A DNA stretch of 64,000 bases from Chryseobacterium pennipullorum. Its GTDB lineage: Bacteria; Bacteroidota; Bacteroidia; Flavobacteriales; Weeksellaceae. Location: the NCBI RefSeq assembly GCF_003384725.1, contig NZ_QNVV01000006.1, positions 1 to 64,000 on the forward strand, written 5' to 3'. Made by a program: the position numbers and the translations under genes. Positions 34,543-43,565 of the stretch are shown piece after piece. Position 1 is the first letter of the stretch. Each line of letters begins with the position of its first letter. A model generated the notes under the pieces. That model worked only from the letters and a program-made list of their open reading frames with translations, did not search any database and was not told where the DNA came from.

Positions 34543-34797
34543 ATGGGAATTTTAACTTGGATCATATTTGGTCTTATCGCGGGAGCTATTGCAAAATTAA
34601 TTATGCCTGGAACACAGGGCGGCGGATGGCTCATCACAATTATCCTTGGAATCATTGGAGCATTTGTTGGAGGATTTATAGGAAGTTTCCTGGGCTGGGG
34701 AACAGTTGACAATTTTGATTTCAGAAGTATGTTGCTTGCTATAGGAGGATCACTTATCGTGCTCTGGATTTATGGAATGGCGACAAGGAAAAGCTAA
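34543..34797 (+). CDS. GlsB/YeaQ/YmgE family small membrane protein
   Basis: An 84-residue protein with three hydrophobic helices and the family glycine pattern: WIIFGLIAGAIAKLIMPGTQ, GGWLITIILGIIGAFVGGFIG. Homologues are transglycosylase-associated or general-stress membrane proteins of unclear mechanism. Single gene ending at a strong terminator. Confidence 0.9.
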   Translation: MGILTWIIFGLIAGAIAKLIMPGTQGGGWLITIILGIIGAFVGGFIGSFLGWGTVDNFDFRSMLLAIGGSLIVLWIYGMATRKS

Positions 34798-34817
34798 CTG
34801 ACAGTAATAAAAAAATA

Positions 34818-34850
34818 AAATCCCGGATCTGAAATTCAGATCCGGGATTT
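34818..34850. terminator. Bidirectional terminator
   Basis: AAATCCCGGATCTGAA and TTCAGATCCGGGATTT form a perfect 16-bp stem around one unpaired base, between the convergent GlsB and sppA genes, with A/T runs on both sides. Confidence 0.95.
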
Positions 34851-34870
34851 TTGTTTACAATATAATTTAG

Positions 34871-36625
34871 TTAGTCGATTCTAATTTGATAAGGCATTTC
34901 CATCTTGATGTCAGACTGCAGTTTTTTATCTGTAATCTGTTGTAAAATCTCATAATTGGATTTCCCTATTTTATTTTTAATGATCCTTGCAGAAACATCT
35001 TCTTCATTCAGGTCTTTGAAAATCTGTTCAAGAGGAGACATCTTTTTAGGAAAAGAGTCTACATGATAGGATTTCAGTCCGGCTTTCTGCGCAGCGAATT
35101 TCACGGCATCATTTAATGTTCCCAATTCGTCTACCAGACCAATCTGCTTGGCCCGTACGCCACTCCATACTCTACCACCGCCTACACTGTCGATCTGTTC
35201 GAAAGTCTGCTTTCTGTTTTGCGTTACAAAATGCACAAATCTCTTATAGGTACCTTCCACACTTTTGGTCATCATATTAACCCCATAAGGAGTTACTCCA
35301 TTCAGTCCGGAATAAAACATTGAATTGGCATTGGTAGCGACTACATCAGCACGTATTCCATTTTTATTGGCGATATCCTTATAATAAGGCAATACTCCAA
35401 AAACTCCTATAGAACCAGTCAATGTATTGGGCTCAGAATAAATTTTGTCTGCTGCCATAGCCACATAATATCCGCCGGACGCCGCGTAATCCCCAAAGGA
35501 AACAATAAGAGGTTTTTTCTTTTTCAGCTGCTGAAGCTCAAATAAAATTTCATCTGAAGCATTAGCACTTCCGCCCGGAGAGTTGATCCTGAAAACAACA
35601 GCCTTTACTTTATCATCTTCCTGAAGCTTCTTAATATACTTTACGTATTTGTCTGAATAGATATCGCTATATCCGTCTCCATTATTAATGGACCCCGAGG
35701 CATAGAGTACAGCAACTTTTTCTCCGGACTTATCCTCATCAGCATATGAACTGATATAGCTGGTAAGGGAGATCTTGTTGAGCTTTTCTTTTTCTTTAAT
35801 GCTTAATTTCGATTTAACCAGATTCTCATATTCAGTTTTCTGAATAAGCTTATCAGCAAGTCTGTATTTTAATCCCTGCTCAGGAATCATTCCGTATAAG
35901 CTGTCCACAATTGTTCTGAACTGAGCGGTATCAATTTTTCTGGAAACCGCCATTTTATTAGAGGTATTCTTCCAAAGATCGTTCAGAAGAGTACTTAGCT
36001 GTTCCTTATTTTCAGGAGAGATATCGTTCCTTAAGAAAGGCTCTACCGCCGACTTGAATTTACCATGACGGATCACTTCAATCCCGATTCCGTATTTATC
36101 CGCAAAATCCTTAAAGAATGTAACTTCAGTAGCAAGCCCTTTCAGTTCTATTCCACCCGCAGGATGCAAGTAATACTGATCTGCTACAGACCCCAGATAA
36201 TATGCAGACTGAGAAACAGCATTTCCATAAGCGTACACAAACTTTCCGCTTTTCTTAAAATCTTCGATCGCATTTCGAAGGTCATCGATCTGAGTAAGAC
36301 CTGCATTCAGGTCATCTGCCTCAATACTGATCCCTTTAATATTATCATCTGTTTTAGCTTTATTGATAGCCTCCAGCGCATCATACAAAAGAATACTTTT
36401 ATTCTGGCTGCTTATACCGAACAACCCCATCTCTTCTTCAGTAGGACTATCTATGATATTGGTCTTTAAATTAATCGTAAGAACCGAATTCTTTTTCACC
36501 ACCACCGACTTATCACTTCCCATAGAACTGAACACAAGCATCATAATGAAAAAGATGAAAAATAAAGCGCAAAGTATCACAATTGCAACTATATTTGCCA
36601 AAACATTTTTGAAAAAACTTCTCAT
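34871..36625 (-). CDS. sppA: Signal peptide peptidase SppA, 67K type
   Basis: A 584-residue membrane serine protease that degrades cleaved signal peptides. An N-terminal transmembrane helix (about 8-33) is followed by two S49 protease domains. The catalytic Lys of the first domain is in HGKFKSAVEPF and the catalytic Ser of the second in GDYAASGGYYVAMAADKIY. The tandem-domain length matches E. coli SppA. It diverges from folK with only 20 bp between the start codons, so the two promoters must lie within each other's genes. Confidence 0.94.
   Translation of the reverse strand: MRSFFKNVLANIVAIVILCALFFIFFIMMLVFSSMGSDKSVVVKKNSVLTINLKTNIIDSPTEEEMGLFGISSQNKSILLYDALEAINKAKTDDNIKGISIEADDLNAGLTQIDDLRNAIEDFKKSGKFVYAYGNAVSQSAYYLGSVADQYYLHPAGGIELKGLATEVTFFKDFADKYGIGIEVIRHGKFKSAVEPFLRNDISPENKEQLSTLLNDLWKNTSNKMAVSRKIDTAQFRTIVDSLYGMIPEQGLKYRLADKLIQKTEYENLVKSKLSIKEKEKLNKISLTSYISSYADEDKSGEKVAVLYASGSINNGDGYSDIYSDKYVKYIKKLQEDDKVKAVVFRINSPGGSANASDEILFELQQLKKKKPLIVSFGDYAASGGYYVAMAADKIYSEPNTLTGSIGVFGVLPYYKDIANKNGIRADVVATNANSMFYSGLNGVTPYGVNMMTKSVEGTYKRFVHFVTQNRKQTFEQIDSVGGGRVWSGVRAKQIGLVDELGTLNDAVKFAAQKAGLKSYHVDSFPKKMSPLEQIFKDLNEEDVSARIIKNKIGKSNYEILQQITDKKLQSDIKMEMPYQIRID
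36590..36597 (+). promoter_or_regulatory. -7 box (TATATTTG) of folK inside sppA
   Basis: Exact TAnnTTTG match located within the first codons of the divergent sppA gene, predicting a start near 36603 and a 43-nt leader. Confidence 0.4.
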
Positions 36626-36645
36626 AAATCAATCAATTTTCCAAT

Positions 36646-37062
36646 ATGTCGCAGCATAAGGTAGTTTTGTTACTAGGAAGTAACCTTGGAGACCAAAAAA
36701 AAAATGTAGAGCTCGCCTTAGAGAAAATCAAGGATGCCGGAAACATCATTTCACAAACTAGCGAATTTTTAATATCTGAACCCGTAGAATTTGCCAGTTC
36801 CAATATTTTTTGTAATATTGCAGCAATAATATTCACGCATCTTTCACCAATTCAGTTGCTTGATTGTATGAAGGGAATTGAGGTGGAAATGGGAAGAATT
36901 AATGATTCAAAAGTCCTGGGAGGCTATACTGACCGGGTAATAGACATTGATATCATTACATTTAATAAATTAAATTTTACATCAGAAAGATTAATTATCC
37001 CTCACAAAAAACATCTTTTTGAAAGGGATTTTTCCAGAATATTATTAAAAGATTTTATTTAA
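36646..37062 (+). CDS. folK: 2-amino-4-hydroxy-6-hydroxymethyldihydropteridine pyrophosphokinase FolK
   Basis: FolK transfers pyrophosphate from ATP to hydroxymethyl-dihydropterin in folate synthesis. The 138-residue protein begins KVVLLLGSNLGDQKKNVELA and carries the FolK signature in GGYTDRVIDIDIITFN (normally R-x-x-D-x-D-I-L), then IPHKKHLFERDF. Other folate genes are not adjacent. An OmpA-type porin gene follows after 17 bp and may be read through from this gene. Confidence 0.93.
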   Translation: MSQHKVVLLLGSNLGDQKKNVELALEKIKDAGNIISQTSEFLISEPVEFASSNIFCNIAAIIFTHLSPIQLLDCMKGIEVEMGRINDSKVLGGYTDRVIDIDIITFNKLNFTSERLIIPHKKHLFERDFSRILLKDFI

Positions 37063-37079
37063 CACATAAAACATATCGT

Positions 37080-38195
37080 ATGAAATTAGGTTTATTATTA
37101 CTGGCTACGACATTGCCAATTGCAGCTTTCGCTCAGGACAACAGCACTACAGTAAATTCTTCTTCAGAATATCCTAATACATTCTCCTCAGGTTCCGCTA
37201 ACGTACAACCTTTCGACAACAAAGCCAGACGTTTCAGAGACTGGTCTATTTCTGTTGGAGGTGGTCCCGCATTTATGACTCATGCTGACCTTACTTCTCT
37301 TCGTAAGGACAATGTGAAATGGGGGTATAATGCTTACGTGAGTGTTGACAAACAAATTTCGCATGCATTCGGTGTAAGCCTTATGTATACGAGAGGAGAA
37401 ACAAAACAGACCGGCCAACTGGCAGGAGCTGCAGGAAAGCTGGCAGGAGTTGCTACTGCAACAACGCAGTTTGACCAGATTGCCCTTATGGGAGATATCA
37501 ACTTCTCTAACCTGTTGAGAAGAGTAGACAATCATTCGCCATACAGATGGGCTTTCCATGGGTATATGGGAATCGGGCTACAGGGATTCAGAACATCATT
37601 GCATGATAACAATGAATTCAGATGGAGTGATGCCCCAAAAAGAGTTCCTTTATTCATCAAACAAGACATTGATATCAACTCCATATTCTATCAGGGAGGT
37701 CTAGGTATAAAATATAACGTTTCAAAACTTATTGATATTGAAGCAAGAACCATGTACATCATCAGTGGTGATGATGAGTTCGATGGCGGTGGATGGGCTG
37801 GTCCTCATGATTATGACCCTTCTACACCAGGCTCCAAATACAATATGATTAACGACAGAAGATCAGATAATATCTGGACAGTAAGTTTAGGACTTTCTTT
37901 CAAACTTGGGAAGCAGACATCTCATTTAGCATGGCATGACCCACTTCAGGAAGCATACTACAAAACCAATGTTCTGGAAAATACAGCTACAGACTTTGTG
38001 GTTTGTGAAAAAGGAGATGCTGATAATGACGGAGTATGTGATGATTGGGACAGACAGCTTGACACTCCTGCAGGAGCAAGAGTAGATGGTGCTGGTGTTG
38101 CCTTGGACATGGATCTTGATGGAGTTATCGACCTTTATGACAAGTGCGTAACTGTGCCTGGACCTGTTGAAAACAACGGATGCCCGACCAAATAA
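37080..38195 (+). CDS. Outer-membrane beta-barrel protein with TSP3 repeats, lacking the OmpA domain
   Basis: A 371-residue outer-membrane protein, first of three tandem paralogues. Signal peptide 1-19 (PIAAFAQ), an OmpA-type N-terminal barrel (about 45-290, with SISVGGGPAFMTHADLTS and NFSNLLRRVDNHSPYRWAFHGY), then calcium-binding thrombospondin type 3 repeats DADNDGVCDDWDRQ and DMDLDGVIDLYDKC. It stops right after PGPVENNGCPTK, where its two neighbours continue into a peptidoglycan-binding OmpA domain. So it has no wall anchor; it may be a truncated copy, or a working barrel on its own. Confidence 0.88.
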   Translation: MKLGLLLLATTLPIAAFAQDNSTTVNSSSEYPNTFSSGSANVQPFDNKARRFRDWSISVGGGPAFMTHADLTSLRKDNVKWGYNAYVSVDKQISHAFGVSLMYTRGETKQTGQLAGAAGKLAGVATATTQFDQIALMGDINFSNLLRRVDNHSPYRWAFHGYMGIGLQGFRTSLHDNNEFRWSDAPKRVPLFIKQDIDINSIFYQGGLGIKYNVSKLIDIEARTMYIISGDDEFDGGGWAGPHDYDPSTPGSKYNMINDRRSDNIWTVSLGLSFKLGKQTSHLAWHDPLQEAYYKTNVLENTATDFVVCEKGDADNDGVCDDWDRQLDTPAGARVDGAGVALDMDLDGVIDLYDKCVTVPGPVENNGCPTK

Positions 38196-38239
38196 CACTT
38201 CAAAAGACATTATTTTTCAAAAGAATCAATAAATACAAG

Positions 38240-39763
38240 ATGAAATTAAACTTAGCAATTGCAGCATTAGCAATCGCGGTACCAACTGTGATCTATGCGC
38301 AAGACTCTACGGCGGTATCTGCTGGAAAGTATCCTGATACTTTTTCTTCAGGATCTGCCAATGTATCTCCTTTTACACAACAATCCAAAAGATTTAATGA
38401 CTGGTCTGTATCAGTAGGGGCAGGAGTTCCATTGATGCAGTCAGCCGATCTGACTTCCATTAAGAATGGTAATGGTAAAAACCTTATCGGATATTCTGCT
38501 TATGTGAGTATTGACAAAGCTATTTCTCATGCTTTCGGTTTAAAACTACAATACGACAGAGGAGAAACAAGACAAGGATGGTTCAATACCAAAGATGCTG
38601 CGCCTGACGCAAAAGCTGTAGCAGGAAGAACCCAGTATGACGCGATCTCTATTTTGGGAGACATCAACTTTTCTAACCTTTTAAGAAGAGTAGACAATCA
38701 CTCTCCTTACCGATGGGCATTACACGGATATGCAGGTATCGGTACTCTTGCTTACAAAGCATTTCAGAAAGATGCCCGTGGACAGAAACTGATGACAGAG
38801 ATTAAACCGTTCAGTCTAGGATCACTGTTTATGCAGGCAGGTACAGGGGTGAAGTTTAAAGTAAACAGAAGAGTTGACCTTGAAGGAAGACTGATGTATG
38901 TAATAACCGGCGATGATGAATTTGACGGTGGAGGTAAAGCTTACAGCGCAGTCAACCAAAGATCTGAGCAGACTTCAGATAATTTCTTCAATGCAACTTT
39001 AGGTCTTACTTACAAATTAGGAAAACATGAATCTCACGTCATGTGGCATGACCCACTTCAGGAAATCTATTACAAACTTGATGTTTTGGCTAACAAAAAC
39101 CAGGATATTGAAGTATGTAAAAAAGGAGATGCTGATAACGATGGAGTTTGCGACGATTGGGACAGACAACTTGACACTCCTGCAGGAGCGAGAGTAGACG
39201 GTGCTGGTGTTGCTCTTGACACAGACCTTGATGGTGTAATCGACCTTTACGATAAGTGTGTAACCGTTCCAGGGCCAGTGGAAAACAATGGATGTCCTGT
39301 GAAGAAAGACAACAATCAGACTGCTGTAGAAGTTGAACAAACTCTTAAAGATATTTATTTTAATTTCAATAAGGCTACGATCAGACCTGAATCTAACAGT
39401 AAACTGGATGTTGCCGCTTCAATCATCAAAGAGAACGGAGGTAACTATCTTTTAACAGGTCATACTGACCGTAAAGGAAATGCAGCTTATAACCTGCGAC
39501 TTTCAAAAGAAAGAGCTGCCGCTGTGGTAAGAGCATTGGAAAGCAGAGGTGTCAATGAAAATATACTGAAATCAAGAGGTGTAGGTTCTGCAGAAGCAAC
39601 CATTCCGGTTACAGCTTCCGATGCCGAAAGATTGGCAGATAGAAAAGTAACGGTACGATTTGTAGAAAGTTCTGAATGGAATTCTATCCAAAAGAAGGAC
39701 TACGATGATGCTCCTGCAAAGAAGACCATCAAAAAAGTATCAACTAAGAAAAAGAAAAAATAA
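38240..39763 (+). CDS. OmpA-family outer membrane porin (paralogue 2)
   Basis: About 507 residues from ATG 38240, which follows an A-rich stretch and starts the signal peptide MKLNLAIAALAIAVPTVIYA; the longer frame from 38180 overlaps paralogue 1. The barrel (SVSVGAGVPLMQSADLTS...) and TSP3 repeats (DADNDGVCDDWDRQ) are nearly identical to paralogue 3. The C-terminal OmpA domain reads YFNFNKATIRPESNSKLDVA, LLTGHTDRKGNAAYNLRLSK, RGVGSAEA and DRKVTVRF, the peptidoglycan-binding set. It ends in a Lys-rich tail (KKTIKKVSTKKKKK). Probably anchors the outer membrane to peptidoglycan. Followed by its own terminator. Confidence 0.93.
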   Translation: MKLNLAIAALAIAVPTVIYAQDSTAVSAGKYPDTFSSGSANVSPFTQQSKRFNDWSVSVGAGVPLMQSADLTSIKNGNGKNLIGYSAYVSIDKAISHAFGLKLQYDRGETRQGWFNTKDAAPDAKAVAGRTQYDAISILGDINFSNLLRRVDNHSPYRWALHGYAGIGTLAYKAFQKDARGQKLMTEIKPFSLGSLFMQAGTGVKFKVNRRVDLEGRLMYVITGDDEFDGGGKAYSAVNQRSEQTSDNFFNATLGLTYKLGKHESHVMWHDPLQEIYYKLDVLANKNQDIEVCKKGDADNDGVCDDWDRQLDTPAGARVDGAGVALDTDLDGVIDLYDKCVTVPGPVENNGCPVKKDNNQTAVEVEQTLKDIYFNFNKATIRPESNSKLDVAASIIKENGGNYLLTGHTDRKGNAAYNLRLSKERAAAVVRALESRGVNENILKSRGVGSAEATIPVTASDAERLADRKVTVRFVESSEWNSIQKKDYDDAPAKKTIKKVSTKKKKK

Positions 39764-39780
39764 TTTCTTATTATCATCTT

Positions 39781-39815
39781 AACCGAAAAGTATTATTCTT
39801 TTCGGTTATTTTTTT
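39781..39815 (+). terminator. Terminator after OmpA paralogue 2
   Basis: AACCGAAAAG and CTTTTCGGTT (10-bp perfect stem, 7-nt loop) followed by A and eight T residues. The third paralogue must therefore have its own promoter in 39816-39973. Confidence 0.93.
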
Positions 39816-39973
39816 TCTACTACGGAATATTTTACATACCTTTATATCATTTTCCGGGCAATATATATCAAATACGCAAAGTAAAATTGGTTTTGTTCTG
39901 AAAAAAATTAATGTAACTCACTTTTATTATAAAAAAAATCATTTAAAATAACTTAACTTAAAAAAATAACACT

Positions 39974-41410
39974 ATGAAATTAAGTTTAGCAATTGTTGCA
40001 TTAGCTTTGGCAGTTCCTACTGCTACATATGCACAAGACTCTACGGCAGTTTCAACTGGAGAGTATCCTAATACTTTTTCTTCAGGGTCTGCCAATGTAT
40101 CCCCATTCACGAATCAATCCAAAAGATTTAATGATTGGTCTGTTTCAGTAGGTGCGGGGGTTCCATTAATGCAGTCAGCCGACCTGACTTCCATTAAGAA
40201 TGGTAATGGTAAAAACCTTATCGGATATTCTGCTTATGTAAGTATTGACAAAGCTATTTCTCATGCTTTCGGTTTAAAACTACAATACGACAGAGGAGAA
40301 ACCAGACAAGGGTTCTTCAATACCAAAGATGCTGCGCCTGACGCAAAAGCTGTAGCAGGAAGAACACAGTATGATGCGATCTCTATTTTGGGAGATATCA
40401 ACTTCTCTAACCTTTTAAGAAGAGTAGACAATCACTCTCCTTACCGATGGGCACTACACGGATATGCAGGTGTCGGAACTCTTGCTTACAAAGCATTTCA
40501 GAAAGATGCCCGTGGACAGAAACTGATGACAGAGATTAAACCTTTCAGTCTAGGATCACTGTTTATGCAGGCCGGTACAGGTTTGAAATATAAAGTGAAT
40601 AGAAGAATTGACATCGAAGGAAGACTGATGTATGTAATAACCGGTGACGATGAGTTCGACGGTGGAGGCAGAGCCTACAGTGCTGTGAATCAGCGATCTG
40701 AGCAGACTTCTGATAATTTCTTCAACGCGACTTTAGGTCTTACTCTGAAATTAGGAAAACATGAATCTCACGTCATGTGGCATGACCCACTTCAGGAAAT
40801 CTATTACAAGCTTGATGTTTTGGCTAACAAAAACCAGGATATTGAAGTATGTAAAAAAGGAGATGCTGATAACGACGGAGTTTGTGACGATTGGGACAGA
40901 CAGCTTGACACTCCTGCAGGAGCGAGAGTGGACGGTGCCGGTGTTGCTCTTGACACAGACCTTGATGGTGTAATTGACCTTTACGATAAGTGTGTAACCG
41001 TTCCGGGACCAGTAGAAAACAATGGATGTCCTACAACCACTACAGGACCGGTAATAGAAACTGAAACTAAATTGGAAGGGATTGAATTTGACTTAAATTC
41101 TGACAGAATTTTACCTTCAAATACTCCAATCCTGAATAATGCCGTTAATTATATCAATTCTTCAACGGGTTCTTACAATGTAATCGGAGCTACTGATACA
41201 AGAGGTACTGACGCTTACAACCAGAAACTATCTCAAAGAAGAGCTAATAACGTTAAGAGTTACCTGATCAAAAACGGTGTTCAGTCTGGTAAAATAAACG
41301 CAGTAGGTAAAGGTGAAAAAGACCTTAAATACCCTGAGTGTGAACCAGCTACCAAGTGCCCTGAATGGAAAAACAGAGCTAACAGAAGAGTATACTTTGA
41401 AGCTAAATAA
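39974..41410 (+). CDS. OmpA-family outer membrane porin (paralogue 3)
   Basis: A 478-residue paralogue with signal peptide KLSLAIVALALAVPTATYA, an N-terminal barrel and TSP3 repeats nearly identical in DNA sequence to paralogue 2. The C-terminal OmpA domain is different: EFDLNSDRILPSNTPILNNA, VIGATDTRGTDAYNQKLSQR, GKGEKDLKYPECEPATKCPEWKNR and ANRRVYFEAK. Contrast between a conserved barrel and diverged anchor points to gene conversion or domain exchange. Its own transcription unit lies between two terminators. Confidence 0.93.
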   Translation: MKLSLAIVALALAVPTATYAQDSTAVSTGEYPNTFSSGSANVSPFTNQSKRFNDWSVSVGAGVPLMQSADLTSIKNGNGKNLIGYSAYVSIDKAISHAFGLKLQYDRGETRQGFFNTKDAAPDAKAVAGRTQYDAISILGDINFSNLLRRVDNHSPYRWALHGYAGVGTLAYKAFQKDARGQKLMTEIKPFSLGSLFMQAGTGLKYKVNRRIDIEGRLMYVITGDDEFDGGGRAYSAVNQRSEQTSDNFFNATLGLTLKLGKHESHVMWHDPLQEIYYKLDVLANKNQDIEVCKKGDADNDGVCDDWDRQLDTPAGARVDGAGVALDTDLDGVIDLYDKCVTVPGPVENNGCPTTTTGPVIETETKLEGIEFDLNSDRILPSNTPILNNAVNYINSSTGSYNVIGATDTRGTDAYNQKLSQRRANNVKSYLIKNGVQSGKINAVGKGEKDLKYPECEPATKCPEWKNRANRRVYFEAK

Positions 41411-41432
41411 TAAGCTTATTAATTTATTATAG

Positions 41433-41461
41433 AAAAGTCACGCATCGCGTGGCTTTTTTTT
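41433..41461 (+). terminator. Terminator after OmpA paralogue 3
   Basis: AAAAGTCACGC and GCGTGGCTTTT form an 11-bp stem (one G-T pair, 3-nt loop) followed by T residues. Confidence 0.9.
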
Positions 41462-41488
41462 TCATAATACTTTTTTTATTTTTACCCT

Positions 41489-43396
41489 ATGATTTCTCCG
41501 CAGGACTTTCAAAAGCTAAAATATGACACTCTTAAATATTTCTGGGGTTATACTGACTTCAGAGATGCTCAAGAGGACATTATCAATGCTGTTATTAACG
41601 AAAAAGACACCCTTGTTCTGCTGCCTACAGGAGCAGGAAAATCTTTATGTTACCAGCTTCCCGCTTTGCTGAAAGAAGGAACATGCCTCGTCATCTCTCC
41701 TCTTCTTGCCCTGATGAAAGACCAGGTGAATCAGCTTAAATTCCGGGGTATAGAAGCTGAATATCTATCCTCAGAACTTGATGAGTATGATGCAGAAGCC
41801 ATTTACAACCGTTGCAAAGAAGGGTTAACCAAGCTACTGTATGTATCTCCGGAAAGATTAACCAATACTCAGTTTCTTCAGAATATGGAGGAAATTCAGC
41901 TTTCATTTATTGCCGTTGATGAAGCGCACTGTATTTCAGAATGGGGTCAGGATTTCAGACCCAGCTACCAGAATATCAAAGGTTTCAGAAGCAACAACCC
42001 TGAAATTCCTTGTCTGGCACTCACAGCAACTGCAACGTCTAAAGTATTGGACGAAATTAAAAATAAACTTGACCTCAGAAAGCCTTCAGTTTTCCAGAAA
42101 AGTTTTAAAAGAGACAACATCAGGATTTTTGCAGAGGAGGTTTCGGATAAATTTCAACGTGTTCTGGATATTCTAAAATACAATACCGATTCGGGAATTG
42201 TCTATGTAAGAACAAGAAAAGAAGCAGAGCTTTTGACTGAATTTCTTCATAAAAATCATCTCAAAAATGTAGATTACTTTCATGCAGGGTTAACTCATAA
42301 AGAAAAAAACGCAAGGCAGAATCTCTGGAACAGCAGTGATCAGCACGTCCTGATTTCTACGAATGCGTTTGGAATGGGAATCGACAAGGATAATGTACGC
42401 TTTGTCATCCATTACTCTCCTGCAGCATCTATTGAAAATTATTACCAGGAAATCGGAAGAGCAGGAAGAGATGGAAAAGACAGTTTTGCCTATATGCTCT
42501 GGAACAAGCAGGAGCTCGTGAATTTTGATCAGATCTTAAAAAATCAGATTCCCAATAAAGCAGAATTTTTAAAAATCATCAGTTACCTCTACTCCATTTT
42601 CCAGGTAGCCGAATTTGAACTGCCTGAAAAGACATTCCAATTGAATATAACAGGAATACAGAACTTCACAAAACTGTCGAAATCAAAAATAAACAATGTC
42701 TTAAACTTCCTTCACAACCAGGAAATCATTTATTACAACGACAATAAAAGCCTTTCTTCCCTTGAACTATTCATTAAGGCTGATGAGATCGATCAGCTGC
42801 CACAGAAAGATGCGTATTTCTTGGAACAGCTTTTCCGAACAGTTTCAGGGATCACGACCCATAAAGTAATGTTCAGCGAGCAGCAGGTAAGCAATAAGAT
42901 CGGAGTCAGCGGCCCATTGATCAAGGACCGTCTCAAAGAACTGCAGCAGAAAAACTATCTTGAATATATAGATGGGGCTTTATCAAGCATAAAATTTTTA
43001 AAACCCCGTGATGAAAGAGTTATAAACAGTACCTACTGGAAACTGTTTGAGCATATCCAGAGAAATAAGATCCAGAAGTGGGAGGAAATGAAATTCTATA
43101 CAGAAAGCAACGACTACTGTAAAATGAAACTTATCCTTGCTTATTTTGGCGAAAAGAATTCAAAAAACTGTGGCCAATGCTCGGTATGTGAAAAGAATAA
43201 ACAGTCTATTTTCGGAAAAAATATTTCTCAGCAAATTATTAATCTGCTGGCTAAAAAATCTTCCACCATTGAGGAGCTTTCTGTACAGCTAAGCTATCAC
43301 TCTAAAGAGAATATTCTCGAAAACCTGATATTCCTTCTGGATTCAGGGAAAGTAAGAATGCTGAACTTCAGAACGTATGCGCTTAACCGGGAGTGA
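41489..43396 (+). CDS. recQ: ATP-dependent DNA helicase, RecQ family
   Basis: A 635-residue 3'-5' helicase acting in DNA repair. Motifs: Walker A PTGAGKSLCYQLP, DEAH box VDEAHCISEWGQDFRPSY, ALTATAT, the ISTNAFGMGIDK segment and the arginine-finger motif QEIGRAGRDG. The RecQ zinc domain has four Cys near the end (DYCKMKL...NCGQCSVC). Instead of an HRDC domain it ends with a helix-turn-helix-like segment (SSTIEELSVQLSYHSKENIL). It is shorter than the paralogues with HRDC. It precedes fmt on the same strand. Confidence 0.93.
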   Translation: MISPQDFQKLKYDTLKYFWGYTDFRDAQEDIINAVINEKDTLVLLPTGAGKSLCYQLPALLKEGTCLVISPLLALMKDQVNQLKFRGIEAEYLSSELDEYDAEAIYNRCKEGLTKLLYVSPERLTNTQFLQNMEEIQLSFIAVDEAHCISEWGQDFRPSYQNIKGFRSNNPEIPCLALTATATSKVLDEIKNKLDLRKPSVFQKSFKRDNIRIFAEEVSDKFQRVLDILKYNTDSGIVYVRTRKEAELLTEFLHKNHLKNVDYFHAGLTHKEKNARQNLWNSSDQHVLISTNAFGMGIDKDNVRFVIHYSPAASIENYYQEIGRAGRDGKDSFAYMLWNKQELVNFDQILKNQIPNKAEFLKIISYLYSIFQVAEFELPEKTFQLNITGIQNFTKLSKSKINNVLNFLHNQEIIYYNDNKSLSSLELFIKADEIDQLPQKDAYFLEQLFRTVSGITTHKVMFSEQQVSNKIGVSGPLIKDRLKELQQKNYLEYIDGALSSIKFLKPRDERVINSTYWKLFEHIQRNKIQKWEEMKFYTESNDYCKMKLILAYFGEKNSKNCGQCSVCEKNKQSIFGKNISQQIINLLAKKSSTIEELSVQLSYHSKENILENLIFLLDSGKVRMLNFRTYALNRE

Positions 43397-43553
43397 CACC
43401 ATCGGTATTCTATATCATCCATCACCGGGCTTATACACTGCAATCAGTTACCGTTTCAGGTTTCTGGTGGTTATTTCTTAAATATCTATAACAAAATTTT
43501 CAGGCTCTTAAACACTCTTTCCTCAACCCTTCCGGACTCTCAAACCAAAAAAC

Positions 43554-43561
43554 TATCTTTG
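43554..43561 (+). promoter_or_regulatory. -7 box (TATCTTTG) abutting the fmt start
   Basis: Exact TAnnTTTG match ending 4 nt before the fmt ATG at 43566. The predicted start point falls on or just after the ATG, so this would imply a leaderless mRNA or a chance match; no -33 box is seen. Confidence 0.4.
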
Positions 43562-43565
43562 CATC

